Translations under genes and position numbers: made by a program | Source of the DNA: Myxocyprinus asiaticus | Lineage: Eukaryota; Chordata; Actinopteri; Cypriniformes; Catostomidae | Assembly (NCBI RefSeq): GCF_019703515.2 | Contig: NC_059385.1 | Coordinates: forward strand, 33,447,501 to 33,511,500 | DNA length: 64,000 bases | Reading direction: 5' to 3' | Shown: positions 32,223-44,791 of the stretch, one piece after another | How the letters are laid out: each line of letters starts with the position of its first letter | How positions within the stretch are numbered: position 1 is the first letter of the stretch | The notes under the pieces: model-generated | Seen by the model: only the letters and a program-made list of their open reading frames with translations | What the model was told of the DNA's origin: nothing | The model's database searches: none

Positions 32223-35200
32223 CACAAGGACCAAATACGTCTGCATATGACTGCCTCTTCAGCAAGACATCGATGCGTATTTTTTGTCATTGCACCCTTG
32301 GCCTCGCACAGTGGTGCTCCCAGTCAGTCACAGGTGAAGAGGATAGAAGGCCTATCATGGGAGATTCATCTACAGAAAAGAAGACTTACACAGGACACCT
32401 TCATGTGCCTATCTGGATTTAAATGTTTTTCTACACTAGATGAAATGGCTTTGACCATTATCATGCATTTCGCACTGCTTTTAAAAGATGCCATGTCAAG
32501 TTAGAACTCTAAAAAGGAGCCCCCATTATGTTTCATTCAGCTGCACTGTTTCTTGCTGTTTTGAAGGTATCCTGGCCCGTTTTTGCACCCATCTGTGCTT
32601 TATTTAATTGTTGGTATTTTGTAAACATGGACTAGATGGACATCTTTAATTGTTCCGATGCATTTTTGGTGATGTGTACCACATTTTAAGAGCAGCATAA
32701 GTGCAACTTTTAAAAACGTGTCTCATTCTGCTGCTGCCAATGGGAGAACTGACTGGGAGAAACACAAGCTGTTCTGTGTGTAAACAAACATGGAAGATGT
32801 GAGATGCCACTCCTGTGAAGACCAGCATCTCTGCTTTGGCCTGTTGAAGCCAGTTGAAGCACCCAACAATCACCATAGATTGTATTACGTTTGCGAATTC
32901 AAAACATTTCAGCGTGGATTGTATGTTTTGGCTCATATCAGAGTGGATTGCTTGTGAACCAGTCACAATATGATTCAAGCTTTGCAAAGGAACTGTTATT
33001 TAAAGATGAGGCAGTTAAACACTACCAGACCCGTGAGTAAACTGTTTCATTTTTGCAAAGACTTTCAGGCTTCGATACGCCTCACCAAAGCGGGCGCTAA
33101 TAGCAACACTATCTTGAGAGAGTGTACATAAACAGACTGACTCCAGTGGCTCAAATGGTGGAGCCACAAGTGCCTCTAGCACCACAGAAAGGCCCAACAC
33201 AAGGACATGCATTGGGTGAGATGGAACAAGTCTGGGTTCACTTTCAGAAAACTGGACACCATTGAATGCTTGCCAGTTAACAAATTATTCACCACAGCAT
33301 GACCCACAGCCTTTGCTGCAACATAGACTTTGAGTATATAGGGTTGAGTTCAGTATCCAAATGTTTCTAAAAGAAGTGCAGAACAATTTGCACAGAACAG
33401 CCAACTTGTTCCTCATTGCGAGGGGCCAAACATGGAGCCTCCACTTCTCTGAATGTTAATGCTAGATCGTCCCTTGATCTTGAGGGAGCAGATTCCTCCT
33501 CAGCAGGATATCCCAAGGAGGACTGTCCAACAACGCAATCAGATCTGGAAACCATAACTAGTTGGGCCAAAGGGGTGCCACCAAAAGTATAGTCTCCCTG
33601 TTCTCCCTCTCTTTGAAACTAAATAGTTTCAAATGTCGTCCGGATAGTTTATGACTCATATAATGCTCAACCTAAAAACTCTGCTGACCCGCCGACAGGT
33701 CAAGTGGGTGGGGCCAGGAGTGTGAAATAACTTTATATTTATAATGTAACAGTCCCTGGATACATAATAATGTGTTACCATTTGAAAGCTTAGAATCTGA
33801 ACTTTTCACAGAACTCCACTTTTGTATTTTTTATTTCTTAATAAAATAACAAGACCTGGAAATTGTCCATCGCAAATGAGCGCCACCCTGTTGTAATGAT
33901 GTGGGAAAATGAATATGAATATAAAGGTTTTTCAGATACCACTAAACTAGACATGTTATATATCAACTGAAAGCTCTCATTCTTATGAATTTAACTATGT
34001 TGTTGCCATGAAGCGTTTAGAATGAACAAACAGTTTTTGCAGGGACATAGCAGAGAGGGCGTTAATTACAGGCTTTCAAAGTCAGGATAAAATAATGATA
34101 ATGAAAAAAATTATGTTAATCATAAGATTGTAAACATATTCAATATTATTTATAAATGATTGAATTCTTAAAAAAAAATAAGTAGTGGGTTTACTGTTTT
34201 TACAGTATTTTGCGATTTGTCCACTGTATGTGTATGGTGAGCTTTTAAATTTGGGTGTAAAACATTGCAGACGGCTGCCAAAATATGTCGCAGAGTTTAA
34301 GGTGTTAAGAGTGAGAGCGCAGCTTCCAAGCACTTTGTGAAAGTGTGGGGGGCTAGAAACAGGTCAAAAAGCCAATTTCCTTGATGGACATGTAATGGAA
34401 GACAATGTTTTGGAGTGACCATTTTAAAGTAAAATTTCCTGCAAGTCAGATTTAGCCCCATTAGGTCTATAATTGGGCACATGCCACCAACCTTTTCTCC
34501 AACTAGAAAGTAGCAGCTATAAATTACGCATAGCACCTGCTTAGGAGTAAAGTTTTCTATTGCTCTCCTGCAGAGGATGGACGGAACTTTCTGCTCCACA
34601 ATTGCCGACTTTAGCCATTTTTAAATCTCTTTTAAAAAATGTTTTTTATTCTGTAGCTTTTGAATAGATCCTTGAATAGTTTGAATTGGATAAAGACATG
34701 ATGCTGTATTTAAAGGTTTTCATTTATTTCATTGTTTTATATTTAACTTTATATCAATCTGTTTGTTTTATATCCCTCTGTCATTATTTATTTATTTGTT
34801 AGATCTGTAAAGCACTTTGGGTCAACTTCTGTTGTTTTTAAATGTGCTCTATAAATAAAGGTTGACTTGACTGCATCGGAACGCTACAGTGTGGCAAATT
34901 CATGGCACGCCAATAGCAATAACACTTGCAGGAGAATACTTGACTGGAGCCCTTAGAGGAGGGCAGAGAGCTTCTTTTGCCCACCCACTTGAGACTCAAA
35001 TCAAATGGTCTATTCAGGGGCATAGACAGGCATAGACCCCCTCCTTTTAATGGCTGAAGCTTGTCAGATGTGTTTAGCCTGCCCAGGAGGAGCTGGCCTG
35101 GTGGATCTAGGATTCAAGTAAATTTTTTTGCGCAGCCATTGGAGGCCTCACGGCTCAGGGTCCGCAGGGGTTGCCAAAGGGGCTGCTGCATATGCAAGTC

Positions 35201-35590
35201 CAGCACAATGTGTCTGAATGTGGCACACTGCTATTTTGCACATGAAACTTCTCAACCATGCTCATAGCGTCACCGATAAGCCCACTTTGGGATAGCGACA
35301 CCAAGGCTGCCATACAATTTTCTTTCTGTGCTGGCATGACCTCTGGCTGCATAGGCCTTAGCAACAATGTTCAGTGTCTGCCTACATGGTTTTGACAGCA
35401 GGAAAAGGCACATTTCCAAGTTGCAGAGGAGGAAGAACACAGATGAACTGCAGTCGCTTCCTTAATTACACAGTAACAAAGCTGTATAAAGGATATGCCT
35501 GCCATCACACAACAGGAGAAAAATAAAACATGCTCTGACCTGCTTATGATGTGCAAAGAGACGGCAAAGCAAATTGAAGGTAGCCTTGCA
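32223..35590 (-). pseudogene. degraded DIRS-type retrotransposon (minus strand)
   Basis: On the minus strand, pieces in shifted frames resemble fish DIRS elements, which use a tyrosine recombinase instead of an integrase. The reverse-transcriptase/RNase H end is suggested by RSDCVVGQSSLGYPAEEE (about 33500-33560). The recombinase start is suggested by LSVVLEALVAPPFEPLESVC at 33185-33130. A gag-like part may lie at about 34900-35550 (MAALVSLSQSGLIGDAMSMV). The order, minus-strand gag to RT to recombinase, fits a single old insertion. The middle (33600-34870) is mostly unrelated sequence. All frames are heavily broken. I could not find the split direct or inverted terminal repeats of the class, so this call rests on short protein similarities recalled from the family. 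Confidence 0.45.
34640..34868 (+). repeat. LINE/SINE 3'-end-like fragment
   Basis: The stretch GATCTGTAAAGCACTTTGGG followed by TGTGCTCTATAAATAAAGGT is the typical 3' end of many fish LINEs and their SINE partners. The upstream part has no reading frame. It interrupts the DIRS-like remnant and is therefore younger. Confidence 0.5.
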
Positions 35591-36058
35591 GAGTGACGAA
35601 CTTGTGACCCTTAAAGAAAAAAAAAAAGAAGACAGAAAATATAACTAAAAGCCGAGGTCCGGTTAAACGTGCACTGATGAAGGAATTTGCATAATTCTGT
35701 AAGCAACTGACACAGTGTTGAAGTGACTGTAATGAAAGTAAACATTTTAAGACAATCAATGCATAACATTCTGTGCACAAAGCCATGTCAACTGCCCATA
35801 TATTTAGTAAATTTCAAAGCCACAAATGTATTTTCTTTTGAAATTTGCCCTTGTATCGCCACCATCTGTTATTTGTTTTCTTTTTTAGTCCCCATTGCAG
35901 AAAGACTTTATCAAGACTGCTCCTGGCAAAGTATGAGCACACATACCTGTTTGTCTTCTGTTAAGCAAAAGGCCTAGCTAGTGAATGTTCATGGACACAT
36001 AGGTGGACTGTTGTTAATGTTGCATGACTGCTGTTTCTGCCCCCTGTCTCACTTCCAG
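35591..36058. other. intron 6, last part
   Basis: Unremarkable intronic sequence ending in the pyrimidine-rich tract GTCTCACTTCCAG that serves as acceptor for exon 7. Confidence 0.5.
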
Positions 36059-36232
36059 GAAGAAAGCCCCCTGAGTGTGTCTAGCCCTGACTCTATAGGT
36101 ACCTGGATACATTACACCTGTGGTGTTGGTACTGGGCGTAGAAGACGCAGATCAGGGGACCAAATAACTTCCTCCCCAGTCTCCCCCAAATCACTGGCTT
36201 TCACATCCAGTATTTTTGGCTCATGGCAACAG
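36059..36232 (+). CDS. ppip5k: PPIP5K exon 7 (possible cassette exon)
   Basis: The exon has 58 codons in phase 0 at both ends, between the acceptor ACTTCCAG and the donor GTTTTT (a weak donor beyond the GT). It encodes [20 protein letters not shown], then [20 protein letters not shown] and [18 protein letters not shown]. This is a recognised PPIP5K tail segment with a basic RRRRRS cluster flanked by serine-proline sites, suggesting phosphorylation-regulated localisation (inference). Skipping it joins exon 6 to exon 8 in frame, so it can behave as a cassette. Both flanking introns are large (13.2 and 8.5 kb) and packed with inverted transposon copies. Confidence 0.93.
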
Positions 36233-37346
36233 GTTTTTACCAATTTAATTCATTCTTCACACCAACTGCTAACTTTTGTTCTTTCACACTCAAGAACTTG
36301 GCGGCAGTCAGCAAGGACATCTAATCAGCAGATAAATCATAAGAGAGCATTTCCTCATTCATAAGAGTGTTTTTTATTATTATGTATTATATTTCAACCT
36401 ATATTAATAGGTTTTTAAGGGGAGTGTAATTGGGATTGTGTTCTGGATTATTAGCTTCTGACTTAACCATATGTCCATATATCACCAAGTATCTTAGTCT
36501 AACAGCTATCTAGGCATTGTTTTAGGCTACAGTTGTAGGTAATGCAACCTTTCCAGTAATTAACACAGTCATTTAAGGTTACAAGAATAATAGCAAATTA
36601 TGATAGATTACTCAGCCTTAACAATCTGCTCAAAAATCTTCTTCAGAAGTGGATGAGCTCCATTCTTGTGTGCAATCCCCATTTTTCACAATCCAGTCAA
36701 TTCTTCATAGAAAACTCAAGTCCTGTCCTACATTTTGTTACTCATTGAATATCCTGTTTCACTTGTAACATTGCAAATACAGTTTCATGTTGACTCTTAA
36801 ATTAATTTGGTTAAAGTTGGTTATGTTTTACTATAATATGTTAATATGTGATACCTACAGTACGTGTGTGTGTGTGTGGTGGGGGGTTGGTTGTTGATAT
36901 TTTGTGACATTTTTACTGTTTAGCGAATATCAACATTTTTTATGTCTTACAGTAATTATAACCCATGTGTTATAATTATGTTGATGCTGTTTACGATACA
37001 TTATTGCTTGTTTAGACTGTCCACTGTCAGTCATGAGCAAGAATGGTTTTCCTGACATTTTTACATAAAGTGGAAACCTTGGTCAGCAGTTACCTAACTG
37101 TCGGTTAAACTTGTTGAAGCCTAAGGCCCCAAAAATATTTAGAAATGTCTGAATGTCATAGGATGGCATAACAAACCATAGGTGTTGTTCATCACAAAGT
37201 GTCCAAAAATATTTTTTCTTAATTTTGAGCAATGTTTTTATTTTTTTTATTATATGAAACCTAACAAACATCTTTTTGTTAAATGTTTTGCTAAAAAAGC
37301 GTTAGTGCTATCCTTGCTTAAAATAAATGCTATATATATAAATACA

Positions 37347-37406
<60 letters not shown>

Positions 37407-37409
37407 GTA
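36233..37409. other. intron 7, first part
   Basis: AT-rich intron with no recognised element until about 37340. There, a (GT)n(AT)n tract leads into the MITE that begins at 37410. Confidence 0.5.
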
Positions 37410-37939
37410 CAGTACTGTGCAAAAAGGCACTTATGAAAAATGTTTCATAATGTGGATGTCTTAAAAAATAATGACATATATATAGTTTTCATTTATCACT
37501 TAATGTCATACTAAGTCCAGTAAACATAAAAAAGCTAAATCAATATTCGGTGTGGCCACCTTTGCCTTTAAAACAGCACCAATTATCCTAGGTACAGCTG
37601 GACACAGTTTTTCTTGGTTGTTGGCATATAGGAGATAAGATAAGCTTCTTGGAGAATTCGCCACAGTTCCTCTATCTATTTAGGCTGTCTCAGTTGCTTC
37701 TGTCTTTATGTAATCTCAGACTGACACAATGTTCAGTGGGGGGCTTTGTGGGGGCCATGACATCTGTTGCAGGGCTCCCTGTTCTTCTATTCTAATCTTT
37801 TCTATTTGCAATAGTAATGTTTGGGAGTCTAACATTTATATTTCCTATTGACACACTAAAGCTGAAGATATAAATAACCATCTTAAGACAAATGCTTTTG
37901 TGAAACATCTTATGTGCCTAAGACTTTTGCACAGTACTG
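37410..37939. mobile_element. MITE with CAGTACTGTGCAAAAG-type ends, long form
   Basis: The left end CAGTACTGTGCAAAAAGGCA and the right end AAGACTTTTGCACAGTACTG are inverted copies, flanked by TA or alternating TG tracts. At 530 bases it is too short for a transposase. The interior (CAATATTCGGTGTGGCCACC) resembles the untranslated part of a Tc1-like element, so it is a deletion derivative. A 247-base relative with the same ends is at 43123-43369. Confidence 0.85.
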
Positions 37940-37959
37940 TGTGTGTGTGTGTATGTATG

Positions 37960-38029
<70 letters not shown>
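37940..38029. repeat. (TG)n(TATG)n(TA)n microsatellite
   Basis: A compound repeat joins the right end of the MITE to the left end of the palindromic Tc1 derivative. No unique sequence remains between them. Confidence 0.9.
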
Positions 38030-38170
38030 CACTCTCACTGGCCACTTTATTAGGTACAGCTACTTATTCATGTGATTATCTAATCAGCCAATCATGTGGC
38101 AGCAGTGTAATGTATAAAATCACACAGATATGGGTCAGGAGCTTCAGTTATGTTCAAATCAACCATCAGC

Positions 38171-38295
38171 ATGGGGAAAAAATTTGATCTCAGTGATTTA
38201 GACCATGGGATTGTTGGTGCCAGATGGGCTGGTTTGAGTATTTCTGTAACTGCTGATCTCCTGGGATTTTCACACACAACAGTCTCTAGAGTGTA
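38171..38295 (+). pseudogene. Tc1 transposase N-terminus, plus arm of the palindrome
   Basis: The frame MGKKFDLSDLDHGIVGARWA continues with GLSISVTADLLGFSHTTVSR, the paired-like helix-turn-helix of this Tc1 lineage. It is cut at 38295 by the nested element. The reading resumes beyond 40868, where GCAGTTCTGTGG-like sequence corresponds to the same position in the minus arm. Confidence 0.75.
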
Positions 38296-39217
38296 TTCAC
38301 CTTATGCGCCAGAGAAACTAGTGTGCAGCCATCTTGAAAATGTTGTCTTCGAGTTTCCATTCTAGCGGTTCTATATAGATATCTTTGGTGTTGATGTCAA
38401 AGTGTAGTTAGCTAGCGAAGTGGATTTATAGGTTATAGAGTTGTAAAAAGCTATCATGAGTATTTTAAAGTGTTCAGTGGATGTCTTAACAACTGGAGGC
38501 ATAGCGGGGAGATTTTAAAACAAGAGTGCTTCATTCATAAATACACATGATCCAACCTTTATGCTGTGGACGTACTGATATACTTCTGTGCTCATGAAAC
38601 TCCAGGAGACAACACAAAGTCATTAAAAATATCTCTGTAAGACACCTCTCACCATCTTTTCGTATAATTCACCCATCGTGTTGTTGAGGTGAGCAGATTT
38701 TTGAGTGTTAAACCAGGACGAGGGAAGGGTGCAACTGTATTTATACATAAACACTTATACATGTGAAAGTGTATGTTTTATTTTATATTCTGTTTACAAC
38801 CATTTTAATCACATTTAAGCCAATAAAAAATGTAGGATGACAAATTAATTTTAAAAAGTACAATTGTAATTTTCTTTAATGTTATGAACTTGCATACGAA
38901 ATAAAACAAGCTGTCACTGTTGGAAATTTCATTCAACTACACAATTTAAAACAAATTATTAACAAGTTGAAACATAAAAATTAAGCAGATTTCCACATAT
39001 AACAATTAAACGCTTGTATCATGAAAAAGAGCTGTGTGAAATAGCTGTCTTAATGTGATCTGCCAGGTCCAATTTACCTCCTCAGGTGTGGTAAAAACGA
39101 ACATTTAGAGTGACAGAAAAAACATAGTAAAGTGGTGCTGTAGACTCACACCATCAACTCTTGGTGAAAAAAACATTGTGCTCCCACACAATCCATTTTG
39201 ATCGACTCTTCTCACTA

Positions 39218-40783
39218 CAGGTGCATCTCAATAAATTAGAATGTCGTGGAAAAGTTCATTTATTTCAGTAATTCAACTCAAATTGTGAAACTTGTGTATT
39301 AAATAAATTCAGTGCACTCAGACTGAAGTAGTTTAAGTCTTTGGTTCTTTTAATTGTGATGATTTTGGCTCACATTTAACAAAAACCCACCAATTCACTA
39401 TCTCAAAAAATTAGAATACATCATAAGACCAATAAAAAAACATTTTTAGTGAATTGTTGGCCTTCTGGAAAGTATGTTCATTTACTGTATATGTACTCAA
39501 TACTTGGTAGGGGCTCCTTTTTGCTTTAATTACTGCCTCAATTCAGCGTGGCATGGAGGTGATCAGTTTGTGGCACTGCTGAGGTGGTATGGAAGCCCAG
39601 GTTTCTTTGACAGTGGCCTTCAGCTCATCTGCATTTTTTGGTCTCTTGTTTCTCATTTTCCTCTTGACAATACCCCATAGATTCTCTATGGGGTTCAGGT
39701 CTGGTGAGTTTGCTGGCCAGTCAAGCACACCAACACCATGGTCATTTAACCAACTTTTGGTGCTTTTGGCAGTGTGGGCAGGTGCCAAATCCTGCTGGAA
39801 AATGAAATCAGCATCTTTAAAAAGCTGGTCAGCAGAAGGAAGCATGAAGTGCTCCAAAATTTCTTGGTAAACGGGTGCAGTGACTTTGGTTTTCAAAAAA
39901 CACAATGGACCAACACCAGCAGATGACATTGTACCTCAAATCATCACAGACTGTGGAAACTTAACACTGGACTTCAAGCAACTTGGACTATGAGCTTCTC
40001 CACCCTTCCTCCAGACTCTAGGACCTTGGTTTCCAAATGAAATACAAAACTTGCTCTCATCTGAAAAGAGGACTTTGGAACACTGGGCAACAGTCCAGTT
40101 CTTCTTCTCCTTAGCCCAGGTAAGACGCCTCTGACGTTGTCTGTGGTTCAGGAGTGGCTTAACAAGAGGAATACGACAACTGTAGTGTCGGTGTGTGGTG
40201 GCTCTTGATGCCTTGACCCCAGCCTCAGTCCATTCCTTGTGAAGTTCACCCAAATTCTTGAATCGATTTTGCTTGACAATCGTAAGGCTGCGGTTCTCTC
40301 GGTTGGTTGTGCATCTTTTTCTTCCACACTTTTTCCTTCCACTCAACTTTCTGTTAACACGCTTGGATACAGCACTCTGTGAACAGCCAGCTTCTTTGGC
40401 AATGAATGTTTGTGGCTTACCCTCCTTGTGAAGGGTGTCAATGATTGTCTTCTGGACAATTGTCAGATCAGCAGTCTTCCCCATGATTGTGTAGCCTAGT
40501 GAACCAAACTGAGAGACCATTTTGAAGGCTCAGGAAACCTTTGCAGGTGTTTTGAGTTGATTAGCTGATTGGCATGTCACCATATTCTAATTTTTTGAGA
40601 TAGTGAATTGGTGGGTTTTTGTTAAATGTGAGCCAAAATCATCACAATTAAAAGAACCAAAGACTTAAACTACTTCAGTCTGTGTGCATTGAATTTATTT
40701 AATACACGAGTTTCACAATTTGAGTTGAATTACTGAAATAAATGAACTTTTCCACGACATTCTAATTTATTGAGATGCACCTG
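39218..40783 (-). mobile_element. Tc1-type transposon, copy 2 (innermost of a three-level nest)
   Basis: The element is 1566 bases, from CAGGTGCATCTCAATAAATT to AATTTATTGAGATGCACCTG with TA on both sides. It is nearly identical to copy 1 at 9363-10938, in the same orientation, with ~200-base terminal inverted repeats. It is inserted in the TTCACCTTAT element, which makes it the youngest layer here. Confidence 0.95.
39543..40520 (-). pseudogene. Tc1 transposase pseudogene (copy 2)
   Basis: The frame is open for 194 codons from MVSQFGSLGY at 40520, through the helix-turn-helix and the first catalytic aspartate (VLFSDESKF). It then meets a stop at 39935-39933, where copy 1 has tryptophan (TGG to TGA after QSVMI). 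Beyond the stop the second aspartate (FQQDLAPAHTA) and the glutamate ([12 protein letters not shown]) are in frame until a second nonsense change (CGA to TGA) after SMPR at 39543. A 15-base in-frame deletion (near 40187) removes part of the region following TTHR. There is no frameshift, so it is less decayed than copy 1. Confidence 0.92.
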
Positions 40784-41066
40784 TAGTTTCAATACAAACA
40801 GGAAGTTAGATGACAAAATGTGAAAGAATGGAGCACAGAAAAGGGGCGGGGCTGAATAAGGTGAATAGAGAATGGTGCGAAAAACAACCAAAGAGTAGCA
40901 GTTCTGTGGACTAAAACGCCTTGTTGATGACGGAGGTCAATGGAGAATGGCCAGACTGGTTCGAGCTGACAGAAAGGCTACGGTAACTCAGATAACCCCT
41001 CTGTACAATCGTAGTGAGCAGAATAGCATCTCAGAATGCAAAACATGTCGAACCTTGGCAGATGGG

Positions 41067-41312
41067 CTACAACAGCAGAAGACCACTTTGTTTCACTTCT
41101 GTCAGCCAATAACGGAACACTGAGGCTGCAGTGGGCCTACCATTTGTGTACCTCAGCAGAAACCCAGATTTGTCAGACCAGGTGATGTTTTTCCAAACAT
41201 CTTCTGTCCAGTTTTGGTGAGCCAGTTCCCATTGCAGCCTCAGTTTCTTGTTCTTTGCTGACAGTAGTGGTACCCGGAGGGGTCTTCTGCTACTGTAGCC
41301 CATCCACCTCAA
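41067..41312 (-). pseudogene. Tc1 transposase fragment, minus arm of the palindrome
   Basis: On the minus strand, GYSSRRPLRVPLLSAKNKKL continues to RLQWELAHQNWTEDVWKN and ITWSDKSGFLLRY, which covers the region leading up to and including the first catalytic aspartate (WSDK here). It then passes the palindrome centre and turns into the plus arm read backwards (TEVKQSGLLLL), so the frame after about 41140 is meaningless. Confidence 0.75.
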
Positions 41313-41759
41313 TGTTCGACGTGTTGTTCAGAAAAGCTTTTGTAAACACACTGTAATGCATGTTTATTTGGGTTACTGTCACCTTCCTGTCAGCATGAAC
41401 CAGTCTGGATATTCTCCTCTTTCATTAACAAGCCGTTTTCGCCCACAGAACTGCCGCTCGCTGGATGTTTTTCACACGATTCTCTTTACACTCTAGAGAC
41501 TGTTGTGTGTGAAAATCCCAGGAGATCAGCAGTTACAGAAATATTCAAACCAGCCTGTCTGGCACCAACAAACATGCTGCGGTCTAAATCACAGAGATCA
41601 AATTTTTTCCCCTTTCTGATGGATGATGTGAACATTAACTGAAGCTCCTGACCCATATTTGCATGATTTTATACATTACACTGCTGCCACACGATTGGCT
41701 AATTAGACAATCGCATGAATAAGTAGATGTACAGGTGTACCTTATAAAGTGGCCGGTGA

Positions 41760-41762
<3 letters not shown>

Positions 41763-41833
<71 letters not shown>
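41763..41833. repeat. (TG)n(TA)n microsatellite between two transposons
   Basis: About 31 TA units lie between the right end of the palindromic Tc1 and the left end of the third Sleeping Beauty-type copy. Confidence 0.9.
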
Positions 41834-43098
<1,265 letters not shown>

Positions 43099-43122
43099 TG
43101 TGTGTGTGTGTGTGTGTATATA

Positions 43123-43369
43123 CAGTACTGTGCAAAAGTCATAAGATGCTTCACAAAATTCTCCATCCTATCTGCCAAGGTACCTAGGAGAATTGGTGCT
43201 GTTTTGAAGGCAAAGATGGTCACACCAAATATTGATTTAGCTTTATTTATGTTTACTGGACTTTGTATGATGTTAATTGATAAATGAAAACTATTTATGG
43301 CATTATATTTGAAGACATCCTCACTATGCAACATTTTTCCCAAGTGCCTAAAACTTTTGCACAGTACTG
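43123..43369. mobile_element. MITE with CAGTACTGTGCAAAAG ends, short form
   Basis: The 247-base element runs from CAGTACTGTGCAAAAGTCAT to AACTTTTGCACAGTACTG with TA on both sides. Its ends match those of 37410-37939 but the interior is shorter, so this is another deletion size class. Its neighbours on both sides are microsatellites that abut other transposons. Confidence 0.88.
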
Positions 43370-43417
43370 TATGTATATGTATGTATGTATGTATATATAT
43401 ATACACACACACACACA

Positions 43418-43962
43418 CACTACCGTTCAAAAGTTTGGGGTCACTTACTCATTCTTTATTTTATTTTTATTTTTTCACATTTTAGAATAATAGTAAAGTC
43501 ATCATAACTTTGGAATAATAGAAATGGAAATATGGGAATTATGTTGTGACTAAAAAAAAATCCAAAATTAATCAAAACTATGTTATATTTTAGCATCTTC
43601 AAAGTGGCCACACTTTGCCTAGATTTTGCAGAAATGTACTCTTGGCATTTTCTCAACCAACTTCTTGAGGTATCACCCTGGGATGCTTTTTAAATAGTAT
43701 TGAAGGAGTTCCCATCTATATGCTGGGCACTTAGTGGCTGCTTTTCTTAATTATTAAGAAGTCATCCATTTCAAAAACTTTTTTTTATATATATATATAA
43801 AATTTTAAGTTTTGTAATTAAATAAATTAATATGTTGGCACAATTATATTTTTGTCTACAAAACTAATTTCAAACATTTAAGCATACGCCTTCAGATCAA
43901 AAGGTTTTTAAGATCATGAGAAACATTTCAGGCAAGTGACCCCAAACTTTTGAACGGTAGTG
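43418..43962. mobile_element. MITE with CACTACCGTTCAAAAGTTTG ends
   Basis: The element is 545 bases, from CACTACCGTTCAAAAGTTTG to CAAACTTTTGAACGGTAGTG, a perfect 20-base inverted terminus, with TA on the right and a CA/TA tract on the left. There is no transposase. A 111-base relative with the same ends is at 59203-59313. These ends belong to a Tc1-like group in cyprinids. Confidence 0.9.
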
Positions 43963-44718
43963 TATATGTATAAATGCATGAACATTCATAAATTTTGAAG
44001 TGTGAGTTATCTGTCCAAATACTTTTTGGGACCACTATATCGCAAACCAGCTTTTACCATTTTTACTCAGAGTATGCATAGTAAAAGTAATAAATCTAGG
44101 AACTGGGGAACCATTAGGTGACTATCAGGGCTTTTAGGAGATGTCAAGATCGATCTATGCCTCAGGTAAAGATTTGATTGTGGGGAAAAAGATCTCTGTG
44201 CTGACCCTCCAATAACACCCAGCCTCCTCCCCCCACCCCCTTGCTAAGGATTACTTCTCTTTTCCTAACTAGTTTTGAATTTTGTTTTGGTTTTGCATGA
44301 AACTGAATTTAACATTTTAAAAGAAAAAATGAGGCCTCTGATCTTTTTATTCTTTCACTCTGTTGTTGGTTTTTACAAGGGTGAAAATGTATATTTGTTT
44401 GAAATTGTGACATTTTGATTTTGTGAATTTACTCTTTGTAAACTGTTGCCATGTTTGTCCTCATTCCCCTTTTCTTCCCTGATTTTGTTTCCTGTATCTA
44501 ATATGGAATGTAGTCTGTGTGGCAATGGGTTAATGCATGATGCACATCTGTTTCTTCATGCTGTTTTTATTTGTTGCCTTTTTGTTGTGTGAACTGACAT
44601 ATTTTCAATGCTGCTAATTAACATGTCTGTTTGGAAAAGACCTACTTATTGATCAAAGTTTGAAAGAAGCATAACAGTTGTGTTGAGTTGGTATTGTTTT
44701 CTGCTTGTGCTCTATCAG
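43963..44718. other. intron 7, last part
   Basis: AT-rich intron ending in CTCTATCAG before exon 8. No element recognised. Confidence 0.5.
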
Positions 44719-44791
44719 GTCCTGTCGGAGAACAACAGTCACGCCAGACCGAGCAGACTGCACACAGACCACAAACACACCACAGGAATAG
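44719..44791 (+). CDS. ppip5k: PPIP5K exon 8
   Basis: This 73-base exon starts in phase 0 after CTCTATCAG and ends ATAG before the donor GTAAGA. Its last G begins a glycine codon that exon 9 completes. It encodes VLSENNSHARPSRLHTDHKH and TTGI, a poorly conserved basic linker in the disordered tail. The VLSE start follows SWQQ (exon 7) in one arrangement and GSVE (exon 6) in the other, both seen in vertebrate PPIP5K isoforms or paralogues. Confidence 0.85.

Larger units (their letters stand above)
38296..40865. mobile_element. TTCACCTTAT-ended element nested in the palindrome, itself hosting a Tc1
   Basis: The left end is TTCACCTTATGCGCC and the right end is GGGGCTGAATAAGGTGAA. Both are flanked by a TA that also occurs once in the uninterrupted minus arm (GTGTA followed by GAGAAT), so the insertion duplicated TA. 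Removing the Tc1 copy at 39218-40783 leaves about 1.0 kb with no transposase frame. The inverted ends are short, roughly 10 bases. I cannot assign a superfamily beyond a TA-duplicating DNA element. Confidence 0.72.
38030..41762. mobile_element. palindromic Tc1 derivative made of two 5' halves, with a nested element
   Basis: The left end CACTCTCACTGGCCACTTTA and the right end TAAAGTGGCCGGTGAGTG are inverted. Reading inward from either end gives the same 5' region of a Tc1-like element: the leader ATAAAATCACACAGATATGG, then a start codon and transposase N-terminus. The plus arm runs 38030-38295 and 40866 to about 41137; the minus arm runs from 41762 down to about 41138. The arms meet at a centre near 41130-41160, so the normal 3' half is absent. 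Another element (38296-40865) splits the plus arm. Without that insert, the palindrome is about 1.16 kb. Confidence 0.82.

Noticed and set aside
35981..36364. 127-codon frame as a single-exon gene
   Set aside because: The central 58 codons are PPIP5K exon 7 with splice sites on both sides. The extensions are intron.
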